Below, piece by piece: positions 60,423 through 64,000 of a stretch of DNA of 64,000 bases (its first letter is position 1; each line of letters starts with the position of its first letter). A program made the position numbers and the translations under genes. This DNA comes from Timonella sp031979385 (lineage in GTDB: Bacteria > Actinomycetota > Actinomycetes > Actinomycetales > Cellulomonadaceae): assembly GCA_031979385.1 (NCBI GenBank), contig DALZEF010000009.1, positions 1 to 64,000 on the forward strand, read 5' to 3'. The notes beneath the pieces were generated by a model. It was not told the origin of the DNA, did not search any database, and saw only the letters and a program-made list of their open reading frames with translations.

Positions 60423-62291
60423 TCAGACGACAGCAGCCTGCCAGCGTAGTGCAAACTGCTCGAATGTATCCACCCGGGCTGTCCACTGCGAGAACCATGC
60501 GGGAGACGCAAATGGAATGCTCACGCGATCAAATGCACGGCCCCATTCGTGCGCCTGTCCAACGGCAATGGCGTACGGCAGGTACCGGAGGAACAACTCT
60601 GGTGTGGGTTCGTCTCCAAAAGCGGAGAGGCCGTCTTCCTCAAGCTGTTCAAAGCTGCGCTTGAGCCCTGCCACCTGTTCAGCGTAGGCTCGGCCAACCG
60701 GCGTGCGCTGAACTCGGCGCGCCTTGCGGGCCGTTGCGTGATCTACCGGCGAAAGCGTGAGCCCCTGGGCGTGGATCTCCTGCCCTAGGAGCGAGAGCAC
60801 CTCAAGGAGTTTTGGTGCGCATGCCGAGTGCAGTGAATGTGCCTCGAGTGTGGTCGCCTGACCGAAGATGTCATCGAGCAGTGCGGTTTCCACGGATGTC
60901 AGGTCGGATTCCGAATCGCTGTTGAGACGTTCGAAGGTCCACAAGTCCGTGCCGCGCTGTGGTGGTTCCTGTTCGTTCGACGAGTGCAGGGTGACGCGCA
61001 CGTGATCGCGCTGGGCAAGGCTGCTGAGCACTGCGGAAAGATCGAGCCAATTGACCTCAAGGCTCAAGATCGGACCAACGAAGGCGATGGGAAGTCCAGC
61101 GGGTATCTCCGTGGTGGCGGGAACGTTGAGTGTTTTGGACACCGGGGTGGCGCCAGCGGTGAGCCAGGTCTTCTTGCTGGCGGTTGTGCCGCGTGACCCT
61201 GATGTGGTGGACGAATTTGTCCGTAATAGCTCGTGAGCTTGTGCGGATGCGGCCTCGGCATCCGTGGCACTGAGGTTGGGGAACGAGAGGTCTGGGCGCT
61301 CACGAGTGAAGTACGCAAACAGCGTGGCGATCACGCCGATAGCGACCAGTGCAAAGACCGGCAGCGTGAGACCCATCCCGCTATCGAGGCCGAAGTCGAT
61401 GTTCTCGGACCAGGTGGGGTCGAACTCATCCGTGGAGGTTCCACTGTTCTCTGCGTCTTGATCGATGTCAGGTTCAACAACGGATATTGAGGAATCGGTG
61501 TGGATTGTTCCATGGGGGAACTCGCCGCGCACGATCACGGTTGAATGCACAGACAGGTCTGAACCGCGAACTACACCGCTCCGCGGGTTCGCCCGGCAGG
61601 TTGCCTCCGGCTGGTCAACGTCAGGTTCTGGGGTGTCATCTGGGCCGGGATCGGAGGACCAACCGAGAAGCGACCCGTCATCACGATGCACGGCGCAGCG
61701 CAGCACTGCTGCGGGTTTTCCTGCAGTGAGGGCAAAAGTGAGGGCGTTGAACTCTCCACCACCTGAGGCGAGAGGTGCCCAGTAGAACTCGTTCGGGTCT
61801 GATCCGTAGGGTGAACCGGCGCTGGTCGCACCGGTCACGACGTAGGACAACTCCACTGTCACGTATTGTGGCAGCGAGGTCACCTCACCGGTGGATTCGT
61901 CTGCCGGGGGAACCCCGATGGTTGCGAGGAGCTGATGGGCATCGTCTGCGACCGTGAGGGTCAACTGGGCATCAGGGCTCGTGGCCACGAAGTTGGTGTA
62001 TTCGAACTTTCGCCAACTGGCTTCAGTGCGGGGCACAAACAGCGGCAGGGCGCGGGTGAAGGTGCTCCCGCTGGCTTGGGTGTCCCACACGAACTCCTCG
62101 GTGACACTTGTGCGTCCATCGGCGCCTGCCTGTGCCGAGATCCTGAGCCGTGGTTCCGGCTCATCGTCGGGGCTCGCGGTAGCCCACACGGGTGGCATGA
62201 TCCCAACTGCAAAGATGACGACAAGGATGGTGCTCAGTGCACGGCAGACCGCCAGGCGGCGGGAAACATGGGAAATCAAGGGCTCACACAA
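60423..62291 (-). CDS. DUF2207-type membrane protein
   Basis: 622 residues if the TTG at 62291 is used; no better ribosome-bound start was found, so the start is uncertain. A signal-like segment (LSTILVVIFAVGIMPPVWATA) is followed by a large extracellular domain (about 45-300) with beta pattern TSVTEEFVWDTQASGSTFTRALPLFVPR, and then a membrane segment (GLTLPVFALVAIGVIATLFAYFT, about 308-330). The cytoplasmic part (about 335-622) ends with a helical domain containing FLRYLPYAIAVGQAHEWGRAFDR, typical of DUF2207. The outward part has two Cys (AVLRCAVH and ATCRANP) that could bridge. Function unknown. Confidence 0.8.
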   Translation of the reverse strand: MCEPLISHVSRRLAVCRALSTILVVIFAVGIMPPVWATASPDDEPEPRLRISAQAGADGRTSVTEEFVWDTQASGSTFTRALPLFVPRTEASWRKFEYTNFVATSPDAQLTLTVADDAHQLLATIGVPPADESTGEVTSLPQYVTVELSYVVTGATSAGSPYGSDPNEFYWAPLASGGGEFNALTFALTAGKPAAVLRCAVHRDDGSLLGWSSDPGPDDTPEPDVDQPEATCRANPRSGVVRGSDLSVHSTVIVRGEFPHGTIHTDSSISVVEPDIDQDAENSGTSTDEFDPTWSENIDFGLDSGMGLTLPVFALVAIGVIATLFAYFTRERPDLSFPNLSATDAEAASAQAHELLRTNSSTTSGSRGTTASKKTWLTAGATPVSKTLNVPATTEIPAGLPIAFVGPILSLEVNWLDLSAVLSSLAQRDHVRVTLHSSNEQEPPQRGTDLWTFERLNSDSESDLTSVETALLDDIFGQATTLEAHSLHSACAPKLLEVLSLLGQEIHAQGLTLSPVDHATARKARRVQRTPVGRAYAEQVAGLKRSFEQLEEDGLSAFGDEPTPELFLRYLPYAIAVGQAHEWGRAFDRVSIPFASPAWFSQWTARVDTFEQFALRWQAAVV

Positions 62292-62300
62292 TCACAGGGT

Positions 62301-62600
62301 TTGTTGCGGACAAAGTAGTGTAGCGGAGTGCAGGGGCGATGCGTAGCGAGTCTCTGCCGGAGCGTAACGGATGTAGTTCGTAACTGATAGGTGCTTGTTG
62401 CGGACAAAGTAGTGTAGCGGAGTGCAGGGGCGATGCGTAGCGAGTCTCTNNNNNNNNNNNNNNNNNNNNNNNNNNNNNNNNNNNNNNNNNNNNNNNNNNN
62501 NNNNNNNNNNNNNNNNNNNNNNNNNNNNNNNNNNNNNNNNNNNNNNNNNGCCGGAGCGTAACGGATGTAGTTCGCACCCAGTAGGCGCCTGTAACTTTCA
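62301..62600 (+). repeat. Tandem array of repeat A, interrupted by an assembly gap
   Basis: A 94-bp unit starts at 62301 (TTGTTGCGGACAAAGTAGTG) and again at 62395. The second unit runs into Ns at 62450. After the gap (62550) the array ends with GCCGGAGCGTAACGGATGTAG and the changed end TTCGCACCCAGTAGGCGCC. Within one unit, G-T-G-T-A-G-C-G-G-A and G-C-G-T-A-A-C-G-G-A are similar half-sites. The number of copies is not known because of the gap. Confidence 0.85.
62450..62549. other. Assembly gap of exactly 100 N
   Basis: The run of N is exactly 100, the usual scaffolding placeholder. The flanks are the same point of the repeat unit (TCTCT before and GCCGGAG after), so the gap replaces whole repeat units and its real length is not known. 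Confidence 0.95.
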
Positions 62601-62647
62601 AACGGCTTACATTCTACTGGTGACTCGTATGTGTTGAGCGAGGCAGG

Positions 62648-63883
62648 TCAGTATCCCCGAGCCTCCTCAAGCCAAGGAGCGGGGTTGAGGTACACCGCCC
62701 GCATGACGCTGGTGGCCGCGCCGATCATCGCCGAAGAAACACCGACGGGGGCGGGCAGGACATTGAACTGGGCCCAGGGGGCGGCAACGACGTGTGTCAC
62801 CAGGCTCTTGGTGACGATCGGGATCAACAGATCAGCCAGGGGGTGGAAGAAGCCGCCGAGAACGATCATGTGGATGTCGATCAGGTTCACGTAATCGGCC
62901 AGCGCTCGCCCGAGGGCCTCGCCCGCCGTTTCAACGGCGGCGATTGCCGCTGCGTCACCATCCTGTACGCGTGCGACAAGGGTGGTGGCCGGGGTGTCGT
63001 CGTCAAGCCCCGCGTTGCGCAGGATCGCCAGGAGGCCAGCGTACTGCTCAAGGCAGCCTCGTGAACCGCAACTGCACTCGGGGCCGGAGGGGTCGATTGT
63101 CAGGTGGCCGAGTTCGCCGCTCCAACCGCGTCTCCCGAGGAAGACTGCGCTGTCCTGCACGATCGCGGAACCGATACCGACTTCGGCGGAGACGTAGAGG
63201 AAGGTGGTCAGGTTTGCGAGTGCGACCTGGGCGAGGCCACCGAAGTTCGCCTCGTTGCCGATCCCAATTGTGACGTTGTGGCCGGTGCGAAGGTGCAGGG
63301 CTTCACTGATGGGCTCGGTATTGACGGGGTTGAGGTCATGCCAGCCGAGGTTTGGCGCGACGCGAAGGACGGACCTGTTTGGGTCGATAAGGCCTGGTAA
63401 CGCGATATTGACTCCCGCGATGACTGGGCGACTGCGTCCGGGGGTGAGGACGGATGTCGTGGCCGTTCTGACAAGTGAGACGGCTATCTCAGCCAGTTGA
63501 TTCATTACCTCGTCGGGATTGGATCCCTGAAAATCACCCTCCACGATTATCTGGCCGTGCTCTGTGCCGCTCAGATCGACGATCGTGCCGCCCAGGTAGT
63601 GCCCATTGACCTCGAGTCCGATTCCAAAGAACGTTCCGGTGGCGGGGACGAGGGGGATTGCTGGGCGTCCGGCTTTCTTTGAAACCACTGGTGGCAGTTC
63701 TGCGACCAGTTGGGAATCGACAAGCAGGTCGACTAGCGACGATACGGTTGCGCGGGTGAGGCCGGTGCGTGCCGAGACGGTCGCGCGGGAGATGGGTGCA
63801 TCGGACGTGAAGATCTCTTGGGCTACAAGTGCGAGGTTGCGTTCACGTAGAGTGTGTTGCCCTGATGCATTGCTGACAGTCAT
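62648..63883 (-). CDS. xylR: ROK-family regulator (XylR-like)
   Basis: 411 residues from ATG 63883, with AAGG upstream; an earlier ATG at 63907 would lie in the control region. The start has a winged HTH (ALVAQEIFTSDAPISRATVSARTGLTRATVSSLVDLLVDSQLV), and the ROK sugar-kinase-like domain has GVNIALPGLIDP, the ROK zinc motif CSCGSRGCLEQYAG and GELGHLTIDPSGPEC. It is divergent from xylA and probably represses it until xylose is present. The sugar is inferred from this neighbour. Confidence 0.9.
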   Translation of the reverse strand: MTVSNASGQHTLRERNLALVAQEIFTSDAPISRATVSARTGLTRATVSSLVDLLVDSQLVAELPPVVSKKAGRPAIPLVPATGTFFGIGLEVNGHYLGGTIVDLSGTEHGQIIVEGDFQGSNPDEVMNQLAEIAVSLVRTATTSVLTPGRSRPVIAGVNIALPGLIDPNRSVLRVAPNLGWHDLNPVNTEPISEALHLRTGHNVTIGIGNEANFGGLAQVALANLTTFLYVSAEVGIGSAIVQDSAVFLGRRGWSGELGHLTIDPSGPECSCGSRGCLEQYAGLLAILRNAGLDDDTPATTLVARVQDGDAAAIAAVETAGEALGRALADYVNLIDIHMIVLGGFFHPLADLLIPIVTKSLVTHVVAAPWAQFNVLPAPVGVSSAMIGAATSVMRAVYLNPAPWLEEARGY

Positions 63884-63957
63884 GGTGTTGACCTTACCGA
63901 AAACCATGTATAAGTTTAACCGTACAACAAATTGACTCTCGACGAGGAGACTCCAAC
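63884..63957. promoter_or_regulatory. Divergent xylR-xylA control region
   Basis: The 74 bases contain an AT-rich stretch around TATAAGTTTAACCGTAC, likely the XylR site and -10 region, and GAGGAG (63943-63948) before xylA. No exact consensus is claimed. Confidence 0.5.
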
Positions 63958-64000
63958 ATGGCTCAGCAAGACATCAACTTTTCCTTTGGCCTGTGGACGA
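63958..64000 (+). CDS. xylA: Xylose isomerase, N-terminal fragment cut by window end
   Basis: The ATG at 63958 has GAGGAG nine bases upstream and opens MAQQDINFSFGLWT, which resembles the start of actinobacterial XylA (FTFGLWT). Only 14 codons are in the window. The divergent ROK regulator supports it. Xylose isomerase converts xylose to xylulose. Completion requires sequence beyond 64000. Confidence 0.8.
   Translation, partial: MAQQDINFSFGLWT

Noticed and set aside
62450..62549. Natural low-complexity region
   Set aside because: It is exactly 100 N and thus an assembly placeholder.
62301..62600. CRISPR array
   Set aside because: The repeats adjoin each other without spacers, are 94 bp long, and no cas genes are near.
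62284..62601. Open frame across the N gap
   Set aside because: It is built from the tandem repeat and from undetermined bases; a 94-bp unit does not keep frame.

Overview
The window looks like a chromosomal stretch of a moderately high-GC actinobacterium, most likely in or near Actinomycetales (Actinomycetaceae-like). The clade evidence is a GlnR-type orphan regulator, a GlxR-type Crp next to nth, an RsiG-like protein, DUF2516 and DUF2207 membrane proteins, a ClpC chaperone, LutABC with a GntR/FadR regulator, and a kinase/Fn3/MoxR/DUF58/transglutaminase cluster best known from bifidobacteria. The species cannot be fixed from sequence reading alone. No phage, insertion sequence, CRISPR array or rRNA was found.

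Layout: (1) 0-4.7 kb, amino acid synthesis: lysC (with an internal start for a beta subunit), asd with an unusual Cys-rich tail, then an aromatic-codon leader peptide and attenuator in front of a DAHP synthase. (2) 4.7-6.4 kb, a lipoprotein and two tRNA-Pro genes. (3) 6.5-13.8 kb, a block that resembles the mycobacterial ponA2-crp-nth-ephE neighbourhood (recalled, not searched): metallophosphoesterase, class A PBP, DUF4177, RidA, Crp, RsiG-like, nth and an alpha/beta hydrolase that has lost its catalytic residues. (4) 14-19.3 kb, glnR, DsrE, nitrobindin-like, ygfZ and an aromatic-acid-exporter-like membrane protein. (5) 19.4-26.5 kb, an alpha-galactoside uptake operon (GH36, two permeases, binding lipoprotein) with a LacI regulator and two operators. 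(6) 26.9-33.4 kb, DUF2516-dtd, a GT4 glycosyltransferase, a DUF2975/Xre module with paired operators, and clpC. (7) 33.5-39.1 kb, a uridine-kinase-like protein, glycerol dehydrogenase, a zinc-type CDF exporter with an ArsR sensor, an SPFH protein, and two copies of a covarying hairpin element. (8) 39.3-43.4 kb, lutABC and its regulator with a palindromic operator. (9) 43.7-59.1 kb, a continuous signalling/envelope operon: FHA, PP2C, FHA, Ser/Thr kinase, a 2080-residue Ig/Fn3 surface protein, MoxR, DUF58 and a transglutaminase-fold protein without the catalytic triad. (10) 59.1-64 kb, aldo/keto reductase, DUF2207 protein, a tandem intergenic repeat broken by a 100-N gap, and divergent xylR/xylA, with xylA cut by the window end.

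The strongest leads are the aro leader attenuator, the duplicated hairpin element with compensatory base changes, the dispersed 94-bp repeat family that sits at the assembly gap, and the kinase/Fn3 cluster with its apparently dead transglutaminase. Several starts were moved inward from the longest open frame to codons with a better ribosome binding site or family fit; these are stated in each entry.
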